DNA from: Glandiceps talaboti
Taxonomy: Eukaryota > Hemichordata > Enteropneusta > Spengelidae
DNA length: 36,000 nucleotides
Reading direction: 5' to 3'
Assembly (NCBI RefSeq): GCF_964340395.1
Contig: NC_135551.1
Span: 21,593,503 to 21,629,502, forward strand
This document shows, one piece after another, positions 1 through 11,778 of the stretch (positions within the stretch are counted from its first letter, which is position 1; every line of letters begins with the position of its first letter). Position numbers and translations under genes: made by a program. The notes under the pieces are model-generated. The model saw nothing but the letters and a program-made list of their open reading frames with translations. It did not search any database and was not told where the DNA came from.

Positions 1-475
1 ACTGTATTATGGTTTACTATAGTATATATTTTGTATGTTGAATATATCCGTCAACTGGGTATTTTGAGATTTAGTATGAATATCTCAATACCAAAAAATC
101 TTCTTTATGTTCTGTATAGGATTGTTTGAAATGAGTTGAAATAGGCTACTTTAATAATGGTATGTTATAAAAAATACATGCTGTTATTTCACAGTATGTT
201 TAAGTAACCAACAATGTACTACTGGAATTGAAAATATTCAAAACATGTCCATCTATAGGCATAATTATACTGACTGAAATCAATTTGAGGCAACATACAA
301 TGCACTCAAAATTCAATTCCTGCGGTTACCATGGTAATTTTTAACTCAATTCTTTTTCTTTTTATGTTATAAACCCAGGTTTTGAACCTTTTCGTAATAC
401 TGAATTAGTTTTCCATAGAAAGTAAAACTGCCTTCAGAAGTTTACTATTATATGAGATATGTCGGTCAAACCTTT
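1..475. other. No recognisable feature
   Basis: AT-rich sequence without a supported exon, RNA gene or repeat unit. A short palindromic word (ttaccatggtaa) sits near 325. Confidence 0.6.
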
Positions 476-940
476 AATTGCAAGAAATAAATTTCATACA
501 CCGTATACACGTCAAAAAACATTTGTTTTCAGGTTAAATGTTTGCCATCATGGCGGTCACATTTAGAGGAATAAAGCTACATGGGGTAACAAAAGACGAA
601 GATGACATCAAGTGGGTGAGACTACGGAGATATGAGGGGAGACCTCCATGGTGAGACATATTACTTTTAATTTCAAGAAAACATACTTTCATACAAGTAA
701 AACATTTGTTTTGAGGATAAATGTTTCCCCTCATAGCGGTCATATTTAGAGGGATAAATTGATATGGGGAAAATAAGATGACATCACATGGGTGCACGAC
801 ATACTTTTAATTTCAGGAAAACATACTTTTGTACACATACATGTAAAATCATTTCTTTTGAGGATAAGTGTTCCCCTCATAACAATCATATTTAGAGGTG
901 TAAAGCAATGAGGGGAAACATAAGTCAAAGATGACGCTAT
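476..940 (+). repeat. Three diverged tandem copies of a ~140-185 bp unit
   Basis: Three successive segments start near 476, 661 and 806. Each carries the same ordered words: a 'ttaatttcaagaaa'-like start, then 'aaaacatttgttttgagg', 'ataaatgtt..ccctcat', 'catatttagaggg', and finally a 'gatgacatca' or 'gatgacgc' segment. Copies 2 and 3 are closest to each other and copy 1 is the most diverged. Minus-strand open frames of 60-87 codons over this stretch repeat the same peptide words (FIPLNMTAM, FTPLNMIVM), which shows that the repeat makes the frames and not a gene. The family is not identified. Confidence 0.75.
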
Positions 941-1894
941 TTAGAAGAGTGCATAGAACACCAAACCACACCACTGCAGGAATGAAATCAAGAGAAAATC
1001 TGGTACAAGTCACTGCACTTCAGCAAAACAAACCTAGTATAATAGAAAAGAGAACAAGTAATCAAACACACGCACACAGATACAAAATATAGATGAAGCA
1101 AGAACATATAGAGAATCCTGTATTGGGAATGGCTGAAATCAAAATAAAGAATACTTCATGTATATCAAACTACAAGTTCAACATGTAGATATGATAACCA
1201 TTAACGTAGCTAAAGCTGTGCAAATTACAATACTCAATACTCAGTGGGTGCCAAATACACGTCCGAGTGGAGAGTTTTTCATTTGTTGACAACCACGATG
1301 TGTCATGTCGCATCCTAAATTCTGATCACCAGGCTAAATTTGGTTTATTTGTACATGTATGGTGATGTCAGAGTTCATTTTTGGGAAAAAGTGTTTCGTA
1401 AATCGTGTAAATTTTTGCTCAAAACTAAGTTTTATTTCAGCATCCAAAATTATTTGCTGTGTTTTTTGTATTGTTGGAGCTTGAAAAGTGTGTGTATATG
1501 TATGTTGCACTTTAAATTTATCATATATCAAAATTATGTGTCCATCATTGGTCAATTTTCTGATCATATTTTCATATTCCCATAGACTTGTCTAAAACGT
1601 TTCAGAGAGAAACGTAGCTCATGCGATGTCTGCAGTTGTCTGACACAAATTTTCAACACACATCCAGGATATCCAGTTCAGAATAGCTGTTCCTTTAAAC
1701 TTGAACAATCTATCTAATCAAAACAACTTTTTATGTGACAACATTTTTTTTGTTTCTCAGTCTGGCACTTTTTGGTTAATCAAAATTTCCTTTTTGATCA
1801 AAATCATATAAATGACCTTAATTTATGATATCATGTTAGAAATTTGGTGTTAAAGTGAAAAAATTAACAGAAATTATATATAATATATATTTTT
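941..1894. other. No recognisable feature
   Basis: AT-rich intergenic or intronic sequence. The overlapping ~80-codon open frames on both strands at 1334-1585 have no recognisable protein character and are read as chance frames. Confidence 0.55.
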
Positions 1895-1988
1895 AAAAGA
1901 GTCACATAATTTTCAGTACGGGATTACTACACTGGGGATGTAAAAGAGTCACATAATTTTCAGTACGGGATTACTGCACTGGGGATGT
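1895..1988. repeat. Recent 47-bp tandem duplication
   Basis: Two adjacent 47-bp copies (1895-1941 and 1942-1988) both start aaaagagtcacataa and end actggggatgt. I see one mismatch between them (ttactacact versus ttactgcact), so the duplication is recent. Confidence 0.93.
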
Positions 1989-4439
1989 ATACAATGAAGA
2001 GACACTAATATGCTGCATCTGTGACAGTGTTTATGTCATTATTTAGCTAATAGTCTATATTTACTATCATCTGACATAAGTTTATTGTCTATTTTAATAT
2101 GACATTTACAAAACAATAACAGTTACTACTGACTTTCAAAAAAATGCACCTGGATAGCATTTACATATCTTAATAGTAAAGAAAATGATTTTTTTTTAGA
2201 TGTGAACTAAGATTTCCTCTAATTATCATGACTTGTAAGTTTTATCATCTTCATGAACTGCAATAAATATTCCATTGTTTTTGAGAAGTGCAAACAGTAA
2301 AAATCATAACCTCTTTCCCCCATATGAAAATTGGCTCTTTACCTGTGATTTTTAATTGATAAAACACAACCGTACTATAATGTTCTACTTCGAGATATAA
2401 TGTAAGAGAACATACATCAAGTCCTTTTTTGTAACTCAATAAATTGCAAAACAAAAGTGTGTAAACTATTTGTTATTGTACATACAAAAAATAAACTTTT
2501 TACATACTTTTTAATTTTTTGCAATTTATTATGTTCTTGATGTATATTCTTTTATGTTGTATTTCCAAATAGAACAATATGTAGTGAGGTTGTTTTATAA
2601 AATAAAAAATAAAAAATAAATTACAAATTTGTCATCCATACATGTATGGCTGCTTCAATATGTGTAATGATTACATGAGCATAATTTTTCAGTTTGATTG
2701 AAGGACATATTATTCAGTTATCATAATATCCCTGCCAGAAAATTTCCACATTTTTTTTTATCGCAACTTGAATCTACATAATTTAACTTTGCATACAATG
2801 GAAAATGATTTAATGAGATACATGCATATTAATGACGAGATATTGTTGTTTTTCTTTTCTCTGTGAAATACACAAAAATTTGGTGGATACCTGGCAAAAG
2901 CTTTGGTAAGCTAATTAAATTTTGATACAATACGAAGTTAAACCCATTATTTGTCTTGACAAAAAAATTTCAATAGGTATTTCAGACATTTAAAAAAAAG
3001 TTTCATTTTTAATAACACACAGTCTCTCACACCAGATGAATGTAAAATTTTATATGTACATCAGCCTGAAGTAAACTCTGTGCATGTCGACATTTAAATG
3101 TAAGTAGTTTAACTCATTTGTAGTAAAATGGCTAGTCTGGTGATGATAACGCAAATAACAGACAATGTCAGCATACCATCTGTTACCAATGTTGACAGGT
3201 TAGACCAATAGATGACATACCTACAATATGATTTATATTCACTGTCAATTGTGTCATTTGTAGGTCAGAATCTCATCAACCCACTGTATACAGCGCATCA
3301 TACATTCAATTTTACTACTTCAATTCACTGTATATAGTGTATTGTAATGTTCTTTTTTAACTACATGCATAAGTATAAGAGTTGTCCCTGTTATTTAGAT
3401 GTTTTTCATGACCCAACCGACCCTATACTTTTTCAATCAAAATAATTTTGAAAATCGATGCGATGGATAAAAAAATATATGACATCGCTTCTGGTAAGAT
3501 GGCGACATGTATCTTGGCAGAAACTAGTATTTATCACTGAAATACAAAACCTGTATATCATAAAATAATTTATAGTTTCCTTCTCACTTGAATTATCATT
3601 TTTAAATTTTTCCAGACTGCTAAAAGAATAATTATGAATTGAAAGTATCAAAGAGTTCACTCAAACTTCAGTTTTCTTTTTCGTTTTTTTTTAATTAATT
3701 GAGCGACATTCTAAAGGTGTTACATGTACAATGAAAATACTAGAAATAACTAGAATAAACCTTTAACTTATGATCTTTTCTATCAATTTGACAACAAATA
3801 TCTGAAGTTTTAGTATGGAATGGAATGAATATCAAACTAATTTCTGCTGTCTAACCATTAACTGTTCTACTTTTTTATATGTACGAGTATGAGTGTGAGT
3901 GTGTGGACTCAGTTTTTTAATGTGTACAGTGATTTTGATCTTTCCAAATGTTTGCTATGGTTATTTTCTACCTAATCAAGATAAATGGTTTCCTCCACTA
4001 AGTGTCTATATTGTAATACACAATGTAATTTACTTCTACCTTTGTGAAAGAGTCAAAACATTTTTAATGGTGATTTATATACTTTTCAGGAACTATTCTC
4101 AATATTTTTGTACCTTGAATTAGATATCTGAAGTGCCTGTCACAGTGTCAGTGACGTGTGCAAACTAGTATCTAACAATATACTTGCTTTGGGCAACGTA
4201 TATGCAGATAACACAGTGTGCATTCTCAAACCAAATTGTGGATCGCAAATACGGTAGATTGTTATGATTATGCAAAAGTAAACTAGATATTAAACGTGGC
4301 AATTAGCAGTGACGTGAAGGTTTATCAAAACGTAAACGACCACAGAAAATTAATATTGCCATCCAGGTGTACCGCAGTATTTATGCTTTTGCAATGTGAC
4401 AAAAAATACATGACTATCTGAATATGAATATGTGTCCTG
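1989..4439. other. No recognisable feature
   Basis: About 2.4 kb of AT-rich DNA with homopolymer runs and no supported gene. Minus-strand frames at 2251-2454 and 3433-3660 and a plus frame at 3899-4123 (74 codons, hydrophobic) lack start context, splice sites or recognisable domains. Confidence 0.5.
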
Positions 4440-4663
4440 ATGGCTGGAGGTCATTGTGGGAAATGCCTAATGCCTGGAGTCATCTTTCAATATTTAATGT
4501 TCAATATTCCATTAGAAGTACTACGTCGGGGGTTGCAGGAGCCTGTGCATGCGAGACGCAATTATGAATTCTGAAAAAACATTAGTTAGTTGAAGCATAG
4601 TTGGAAGAAATAAGTGTTAGAAAAGAAACTTTTAGTGAGCAAAGAAAAATAAATGTTAATCAA

Positions 4664-4988
4664 TAAAAATGTTAATATTCACTCCATGCATCACTCAACT
4701 CACTGCCAATCAGCTGTGCATGCTGCTGGGTCATCACCATCACCATGGTGATGACCTTTGTCATTCAGTGGTTTGACAGGTGAGTTCCTCTTGATACTCA
4801 TGCGCCGGACGACTCCAGTGGTGGACGTCTTGACAATGTCCTTGAATCTATTCCACATCATTTACAAACTGTCAATTTGTTATCTATGAGTATAGATGAA
4901 GGTGGTGTGGATGTGGAGTGTGGAAAACAGCAAAACTAGTGATGCACTTAGCCTAGAATGGGATGAAAATATTGAAAACTACAATTGA
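4664..4988 (+). pseudogene. Possible decayed coding fragment, product unknown
   Basis: One plus-strand frame reads ..VMTFVIQWFDR, then TGA (4781-4783), then continues in the same frame for 51 codons (4784-4936). That stretch is hydrophilic and protein-like, with the words DTHAPDDSSGGRL, VLESIPHHLQTV and SMSIDEGG, before TAG at 4937. After a one-step frame change, an overlapping frame continues ENSKTSDALSLEWDENIEN to TGA at 4986. One stop plus one frameshift in otherwise natural-looking sequence suggests an old pseudogene or retrocopy. A GACAG|GTGAGT donor-like site lies at 4775-4785, so the first part could instead be a real short exon. I do not recognise the protein. A chance origin is possible, because open stretches of this length do occur at this base composition. 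Confidence 0.25.
4729..4756. repeat. Perfect 12-bp inverted repeat
   Basis: Arms GGTCATCACCAT (4729-4740) and ATGGTGATGACC (4745-4756) are exact reverse complements around a 4-base loop. The hairpin lies inside the possible coding remnant. Confidence 0.85.
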
Positions 4989-5871
4989 GACAAAAGTTGT
5001 TAATTAATCGTTACTATGACAACCGAAACTTATACCCAGATGTTTACATTCTGAAGATTTTACTCTGTTAGACAAGGATTTATTTTAAGAAAAGATAATT
5101 CTCTTGTTAAGTTTACATATTAATGTCTTTGCAGTATAAGAAACTTCACAGAACATTGTACGAATCATTCTTACACTATCTTACCTAGAAAGAGTTAAGA
5201 GTTATGATGTAGAATGTGTACACATACATGTAGACAGGGCTGTGTTTACCTACGTATAAGGTCAGTAATGGCTAGTCTGCTGAAATAAGAGTAAAAACCC
5301 ACTATACATGACGTAGGCATCCTACCTCAGATGCTCCTTGCTCTTTACCTTAGATGATATACTTGGTGTTTACTAACTCTGTAAGGTACGAGTGTCAGGA
5401 TATATTCCCACACATCGGCCTACCCATCTTGATGGCCAATATGCCGATAGGTGACATGATGTATCTTACAGTCTCAACAATCATGTGTATGACAGTAAAT
5501 ACTACAACATTACACACTTACATGTAAATGTTGAATAAAGTCAAAACTATTTTGAGATATTTCTTATACAATGTACATGTATAATGTGTCCTATTGCCAG
5601 GATGGATTCTGGATGCATTTGAACATAGACTGTGCAATTTTTCATCATTTTCAACCTGAAGCAGGCAGTTAGGAGTTTTTTTTTTGTGACTGTAAAAACA
5701 GAGATGTCATTGTATATAGAATATGGTCTGCACATACATGCATACAATGACATACGGTATACATGTAATTGTAATTCATACACAAAATGGTTATTATAAT
5801 ATGAAACATATTTTCACAAATATACTGAAAAAAAAATTATCACGAAAATTTTTTCATTTACATGCAATGGA
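4989..5871. other. No gene seen; small local duplication
   Basis: AT-rich sequence. At about 5325-5365 two similar words (cctacctcagatg and tttaccttagatg) form a short degenerate direct duplication. No exon, RNA or mobile element is supported. Confidence 0.5.
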
Positions 5872-6030
5872 CTCCTTTCCCAAAACATGACAATAACTGG
5901 GGTTGGGTTACTCTGATAAAATTACTGGTAGTCATAGTTACTAGTACTATACATGTACTCGATATCTAGAATCGCTCTCTTGCCTGGAGATGATTGCAGC
6001 ATGTATAAACTAGTAAGACTAAAATTATCC
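5872..6030 (+). repeat. Dispersed ~160-bp repeat, copy 1 (family D)
   Basis: This copy matches 9061-9221 in order over its length: cctttcccaaaa, caataactgggg, ggttactctg, attactggta, agttact, the shared end tcgcctggagataat-like segment, and gactaaaatt. Both copies lie in the same orientation 3.2 kb apart. No terminal inverted repeats or coding potential were seen. The family is not identified. Confidence 0.75.
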
Positions 6031-7659
6031 AGCTAAACTGAATATTAATAACTTTTCAATAATATCTACAATTCCTAAGTATTATGATAAAATATGGATC
6101 TCTACCCTAGAAAGTGAAATAAATAAAAAACCTGTCATAATTTTTAATGGACTCTGAAAGTTTCACTGCTTACAGCTTATGGTTGCTATGCCAACTATCA
6201 AAACACAAAACATTTGCATATTGAAGTCAGTGAACTCAAGCGCCTATGGAAATGTGGTACATGATAGACAGCTGTTACTGCTGTCAAAACAAAGTGTGTG
6301 AGGTACGCACCATAGAACAATTCACTGCAGCAAAATATTGAAAATACGACAAGATGAAAACAGAGACGATATATTTAATTTTTTTAAAAAGGATGTATGG
6401 TCTAGTGTAGCACTGAACTCTTAGCACCATTATAACTGTTACCACAAACGTTGTATACCTTCAATCCAGAGAAAGCTGTAAACTCTTTCCAAAATAATAT
6501 TTTTTTGCAAAAAGGTTTGAGAACATATTACAAGCAAAATCTGGTAAATTTTACACAGACTTCTGTACCTTCAAGGCTTGGTTTATACATGTACCATAAG
6601 TTTGGTGGGAGAACTCTCATAAAATACCTGAGGAATTTAACTTACTATACAAAATTATCACTAATATCAGCTAATATGGTTGCCCTTTATAATGTTTTGC
6701 TAAGGGCTGGGAATTGTGGTATCAGGAAAGGGAAATCTGGCAAATACATGTACATGTACTTTCCCATAATTTTAGTGGGGAACCCTGGTAAAATGACTCG
6801 GTTGGTGGAACTCAGGTACATTTTACCTAAAACACTGATGTTAAAATCAAAGTTATATAATTTCAGAGAAATATGTGTACTATACTGTATAACACTGTTC
6901 CTTTTTTAATACTGACTGAGTATGGTTGTGTATTTGAGGTGAAAACATACTGTTCACTGACTATATTAAATGTCCTTTTGAGATAGTACTTGGTGAAAAG
7001 TAACCTCTGACTGGCTTGTGACTATTAAATTTTCCTTCGTTAAATCTTGGACAAAGCTTTCATATTAACTTCACATAGCAATAGTACACTGTACAGGATA
7101 CTAAGAACACCTCTACTGATACATTGATAATTCTTGAGACTTTCCTTCACAATCTTTGGCAGAACTTTCAAGTTTCATAAATTGGGCCATGCTATGGAGG
7201 TACTTACACTCTACAAGATTGTTGAGATGTGGTTTTACAGCATGGCTCATAAATTAACATTCCAAAGTAGTGTAGTAACACCCAAGGTCTGGTACAATCA
7301 TGTATTCATGATTTAACTATGGCTGGATTCCATGGTGATTAACTATTGTATCGTTAGACCTTGCGCATCTTGAAACTTAAACAACACAAATAATCTGTTG
7401 TGAATGGACTTTTCACTGGGCTAGGACTCTATACTGAAATGTCAGTATTAACAACAATACACCATTTAAGCCAAAACCAGCTACAATTTATCTATGGAAA
7501 CACATCTCATGGTGGCCTCTATTATGAGTGACTTAAATTTGAAGGGCCAGGTCACCACGAGTCTATGATGAGTACTGACAAATCCCCTTATGTAACAACA
7601 TTTGCCAGCAAACTTAGAAAATATTGGAGAACAAACAAGCCAACACAAATTTATAGGAA
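6031..7659. other. No supported gene; contains the longest open frame outside simple repeats
   Basis: The frame at 6451-6909 (152 codons, plus) begins at TTG, not ATG. Its first ATG is at about codon 47. The peptide is rich in Y, L and K and shows no recognised domain. The DNA inside it repeats a word of the type GTGGGgAAC.CtggTAAAATgaC (near 6603 and 6775). That word also occurs on the minus strand at about 19330-19370, so the frame probably crosses a dispersed repeat. I do not call a gene here. Confidence 0.5.
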
Positions 7660-8145
7660 AACAATTGGCAAATACATGACAATTATGAACGTTTTGACCC
7701 ATACTTCAGGCACTGCATAACCAATGATGCAGATTTGTTTCGTTGTGGGAACAGAATTACTAGAAAATAAATCCTTTATTTTCTGTTTGAATGTATACAA
7801 CTTTGCTTGTGCTTGGTATAATATAATGGCAAACATAGACAGTTATGAACATTCTGACCCATACGTCACACACTGCAGAACCAATGATGCAGATTTATTT
7901 CATTGTGAGACACAGAATTACTAGAAAATAAATCCTTTATTTTCTGTTTGAATGTATACAACTTTGCTTGTGCTTGGTATAATATAATGGCAAACATAGA
8001 CAGTTACGAACTTTTTGACCCATACCTCAGACACTGCAGAACCAATAATGCAGAAATGTTTTGTTGTGAGACATAGAATTACTAGAAAATAAATCGTTTA
8101 TTTTCTGTTTGAATTTATACAACTTGGCTTATGCTTGGTATATAC
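7660..8145 (+). repeat. Three-unit tandem array of a 161-bp repeat (family C)
   Basis: The landmark acagaattactagaaaat recurs at 7751 and 7912 and, slightly changed, at 8073. The landmark aaacatagac recurs at 7831 and 7992. All spacings are exactly 161 bp. Each unit has the order gaac..tttgacccatac, cactgcagaaccaatgatgcaga, tttgttgtgag, the landmark, ttattttctgtttgaa, then acaactttgcttgtgcttgg. Units 1 and 2 are closest. Single units of the same family occur at 18.7, 19.1 and (minus strand) 35.6 kb. Known bivalve repeats of about 160 bp (BIV160 and pearl-like) have this kind of core array. That assignment is inference. Confidence 0.95.
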
Positions 8146-9060
8146 TAGTACTAGTAGTAGTAGAAGATATGTACATACCACTGCCAGTGTTGTAATGTGG
8201 TATCATAGAACAGTGTGACATATGATATTACTGTAATGTATACCATGTACATGTTACTACAACAAGTATGTACAACACATTAGCCATGTGTTCCTGTTAG
8301 TGGAATATAAATACACGTGGGTGTAAACAATGAATATTTCAAAAATACATCAATCATTATTTACTGCTTACACAGCATGATTAAATATATCAATATACCA
8401 AAATAAAAATGTGGATTTGTGGAATTGTTTAATTTTGTTTGTTCTTGTAACTATTTTGTATATACCTTATTTTATCATCAATTTTTTGTCTTCATCATTT
8501 TTATTATTATTTTTCAAATCTTGAAGCCAGGCACAGCTGTACTGGAACAGTGTTGTAGTATTTTGCTGCATCAACTTTCAACTTACATGCATAAGTATGT
8601 TTAGACTATGCTAGTACATTTAATTCCTTTATTCTTGAGCTAGAATTTCAAAATTTTCTGAGCTGTCCAGCAAAGTTCTTACAAATGTACCACAATGGTT
8701 GATCACAAATTACTGGTTATTCCATTTACATGCTCTTGCCCCTATTATTGGTTTGTGAAATCTGAATTTATAGCTGTTACACCTCACACTGGATGTATAT
8801 ATACAGATAACTATATCAAAATTACCCTCTGAATTCAGCACTATACTGTGTTTGCCTGTATACAAACATTCTCACAAACTGGAGTTGATATGTCTTCTGC
8901 AACACTGCAAAATATCATGCATCTTGAACGTTGAGGCTGTGCTTTGCGACTATGGTATACAAACAAATACACAAGTTATCTGAGGATACCATAGACCCTT
9001 GATCTAGATTTAGAATCTAAGTAAGTAACAGACAGAGGGATTGTAATAATGGCAAACTCT
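8146..9060. other. No recognisable feature
   Basis: AT-rich sequence with TACATGTA words. The right flank of the 161-bp array begins with a short (TAG)n-like stretch (tagtactagtagtagtaga). Confidence 0.5.
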
Positions 9061-9221
9061 TACTTTTCCTAAAATAAAACAATAATTGGGGATGGCTACT
9101 CTGGTATAATTGCTGGTACACTAGTTTAGTTACTATACGTGTTATCATATACAATGTACCACAATCACTCTCTCGCCTGGAGATAATCGTAGCACTCAAA
9201 GTAACTGGACTAAAATTGTAG
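9061..9221 (+). repeat. Dispersed ~160-bp repeat, copy 2 (family D)
   Basis: Homologous along its length to 5872-6030, with the shared words caataattgggg, gctactctgg, ataattgctggta, agttactata, tctcgcctggagataat and gactaaaatt. The copies carry many substitutions and small indels, so they are old. Confidence 0.75.
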
Positions 9222-9533
9222 GGGAACGTGCTGTACACTATACATGTACCTGCTGTAATAATGATCTATGGTATTTAGAATGGTTGCTGGAATTTTTGTC
9301 ATTTAGCTAGTAATTTGGGTCATTGTAGCAGTCCAGTGTTCACTTCCTGTTTTAATGGGCTAGGTAAACCCTAGGGAAAACTGAGATGAAAACAGGTAAC
9401 AATTACAAATAAGTAAATTCTTCACCTACCAATGTTCCATTGAAAGATTTATAACCTTCATAGTGTCTGCTACATGTACAATGTAAGTCCAGAATGCACA
9501 CACAAAAACAAAAAATCCACACTATGTGTTCAC

Positions 9534-9605
9534 CTCCAAATTTTCGTACTGTAACACCATTATCCAAGTTTAAAAGATCATGGCACCTACACTGAATCAT
9601 TGAAA
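9534..9605 (-). CDS. Candidate internal exon, product unknown
   Basis: On the minus strand a good acceptor (CAGCTTTTTAG) ends at 9606. A 72-nt block follows and is closed by a donor-like GGAG|GTGAAC at 9534/9533. With two leading bases of a split codon it reads SMIQCRCHDLLNLDNGVTVR then KFG, with one base left over. This phase is exactly what the candidate exon at 9948-9991 would hand over, and an exon starting there would need no frame repair. I recognise no domain. The donor is weak (GTGAAC) and a 72-nt open block is unremarkable in any single frame, so this is a suggestion only. Confidence 0.2.
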
Positions 9606-9947
9606 CTAAAAAGCTGCTTTCCTCACAAATACAAGTATGCTATTGTGTTATTTTTAACATATAAAACAAAGCTGCCTTTTGTGGTTTTTATCGACTTTCA
9701 CATTACTAAGACCTGATTAAGTATGTATATGCAAATTGAGTTGGCTTTCGTAGAATGGACACAGACACAGACAGTTAATGCTATTGTATAAACTATCTGG
9801 TCAACCAATATTTAATATGAGCGATCAGGCTGAAAACTGTTTATATGTAATACACAGTAAGTGTGTGTCTATGTGTGTGTGCGCACATCCTGAATATGCT
9901 GGTGTAGGCGTAGTAGTTGAAATGAGGTAAAAGTTAGTCAAATCTAC

Positions 9948-9991
9948 CTGAGTGTCTTGAGCCCTGTAGCATGTTGTCCTTGGTGTTTTTA
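9948..9991 (-). CDS. Candidate 44-nt internal exon, product unknown
   Basis: On the minus strand the pyrimidine-rich acceptor TTCTTTAATCTTTAG ends at 9992 and the donor CTCAG|GTAGAT lies at 9948/9947. The enclosed 44 nt read KNTKDNMLQGSRHS after one leading base and leave one trailing base. The leading base completes the split codon left by the 15109-15188 block (AG|T, Ser). The trailing base fits the 9534-9605 block (G|TT, Val). The acceptor sits only ~20 bp from the end of an inverted-repeat element (10014-10408). The chance of both phases agreeing at random is about one in nine, so support is weak. Confidence 0.2.
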
Positions 9992-10013
9992 CTAAAGATT
10001 AAAGAATCCCTCT

Positions 10014-10408
10014 AAGGCCTAACAAAAAAAAATGTGTGGTTCCGATTATACTCAATTTTAGAATAGGTGGGGTACTCTTAGATTTTATATTTATTTTTTT
10101 CTATATACTTTGTTTTTCATATGTGAATGTCTAGTTCAAGTAGTTATGTTTTCCATTGTTTCCATATTCTCTGTGTTATTGGTTTCTTCTCATCAGATGT
10201 ACAGTCATTGCAGATTGGAAGAACAGTTTTATATTGTCTTTTTTTAAGTTGATGTCAGTTTTTGCATCCACTATTTCTTGCAAGACTTCACAGTTTTTGT
10301 CAAATTATCATACTTTTTCTCAAATACGTAAATAAAGATTACGGTTGGCAGTGAAAAACTAGGTGGGGTCGGGTAACTGGAACCAAACAACTTTTGTATT
10401 TAGCCTAA
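10014..10408 (+). mobile_element. MITE-like inverted-repeat element, family A copy 1
   Basis: Starts aggcctaac with an A-run and a TGGTTCCGATTA motif. It ends, read inward from the other side, with ttaggcta, an A-rich stretch and TTTGGTTCCAGTTA, giving imperfect terminal inverted repeats of about 35 bp. Two further copies (21774-22157 inverted, 22568-22962 direct) match it over the full length, including gaataggtggggta near one end and ggcagtgaaaa..ctaggt near the other. The length (~395 bp) and lack of a transposase suit a non-autonomous DNA transposon. On the strand opposite to this copy, the frame words GSSYPTPPSFSLPT, EIVDAKTDIN and KTVLPICNDCTSDEKK can be read with frameshifts. They suggest a decayed coding segment. 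Confidence 0.85.
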
Positions 10409-11778
10409 CAGAGGGATGGCAACTGTGAATATAGTGAAACGTTTACTTTTTCCAATATAATGTGGCTATAATTTGGGTGGATTACCCATGTGAAGTTGCG
10501 GAGGAACTTCCAAGTTTCTTCCGTACATAATTTTACCGTCCAGCTTTAACCAAAGACATTGGTGAGAGATCTACAGGTATGTTTTATCAACAACTCTGTA
10601 AGGCAATTCTCTCAAGTTGTGTTTGCAGGGCTAACTTTCAATCCTTAAAGTCATCGCATTATTGTTATCTTAAAAGTGAACCACAATGATTATCTGGCAT
10701 TATTCTTTTTTCTGGACTATCTTTATTCCTGGCTTTACCAAAGAACTGTTTTCATATCTAAACTTTAATCCCAATCTTAAAACATACTAAACTGGCACTT
10801 TCACAAGATTTTACTTCTCTTTAAAAAAAACTGACATTATGAGACCTCCATGAAATTACATGTACTTTTAGTACATCTATAAATTACCACAATAAATGTT
10901 ATTACTTTCTTTCTGTTCCTAGCTGAAGTGTTTTAACTACAATAACATTCATTGTGTTTCTCAAGGTTGAACATGGAAGTCTGCAGGGGTCATGCTCAGT
11001 CAATAACTTGTATTCTAAACTCTACTGTAATATTAGACAATGTAAGGTAAACATGCACCAAAGACTGACCTCTGGGTCTCAAGAGATGTAGTCCATTATG
11101 TTACCTTGTTCTGGGAAAACGCTGGTCTGTAGAACATTAACGCTATTGAATTGATAGAGCAGAACATTTGAATGTAGAGGACTGGAGTAAACTTGAGCCG
11201 TATCTGTCACTAGTCTAAAGCCTTTAAGACGAGGTCTGTAGGGAACAGACTTTCATTGGATCCCCCACCTGTTGCTTTTCTTGATAACTGCCAACTTGTG
11301 TTACTCACACTAGACCACACAACCTACCAGTTACTACTTGCATGAAGGTTAAATGAAGGACTACCCTTCATGCTACTTGTAACCTTATTAACAGTTGATT
11401 TTGCCTTGTTTTATTTTTAGTATTAACGATAATAAATTTATCTTTATTTTTTGTATACTGGATAATTCTTAAAGTTTAATAAACTTGTTTCCCAAGAAAT
11501 CCAGTGGAGGGCCCTTGTGGATTTTAATATGTTAATGCCATCCTTATCTTGTAAACCATTGCCTCTTTTACAGCACTGTCAAAGACGTTACCGCCACTGT
11601 CTTGATATTTTGCAGTGTCGTGGAAGAAACATCAGCTCTAGCTGGTTTGTAAGAATGGTTAACACAGGAAGAAACCCAAGTGCTTGTGGAAAACCTACAT
11701 GTAGATCAGTTGTGAAACTGAAAGACGTTTTTCTTACATACTTACAGCATGGCAAATTTAACCAAAGTTAGCTAGACC
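10409..11778. other. No supported gene
   Basis: Intergenic or intronic DNA. The plus frame at 11517-11771 (84 codons, Cys- and Arg-containing) has no recognised domain and no flanking splice sites I can defend. Its start codon context and length are compatible with chance. Confidence 0.45.

Noticed and set aside
4440-4574. 44-codon plus frame starting MAGGHCGKCLMPG
   Set aside because: Short, with no recognisable family or splice sites. It is near the possible coding remnant but in no demonstrable relation to it.
6451-6909. 152-codon plus-strand open frame
   Set aside because: It starts at TTG, has no recognised domain, crosses a dispersed repeat word and is within the length expected by chance in 36 kb of this composition.
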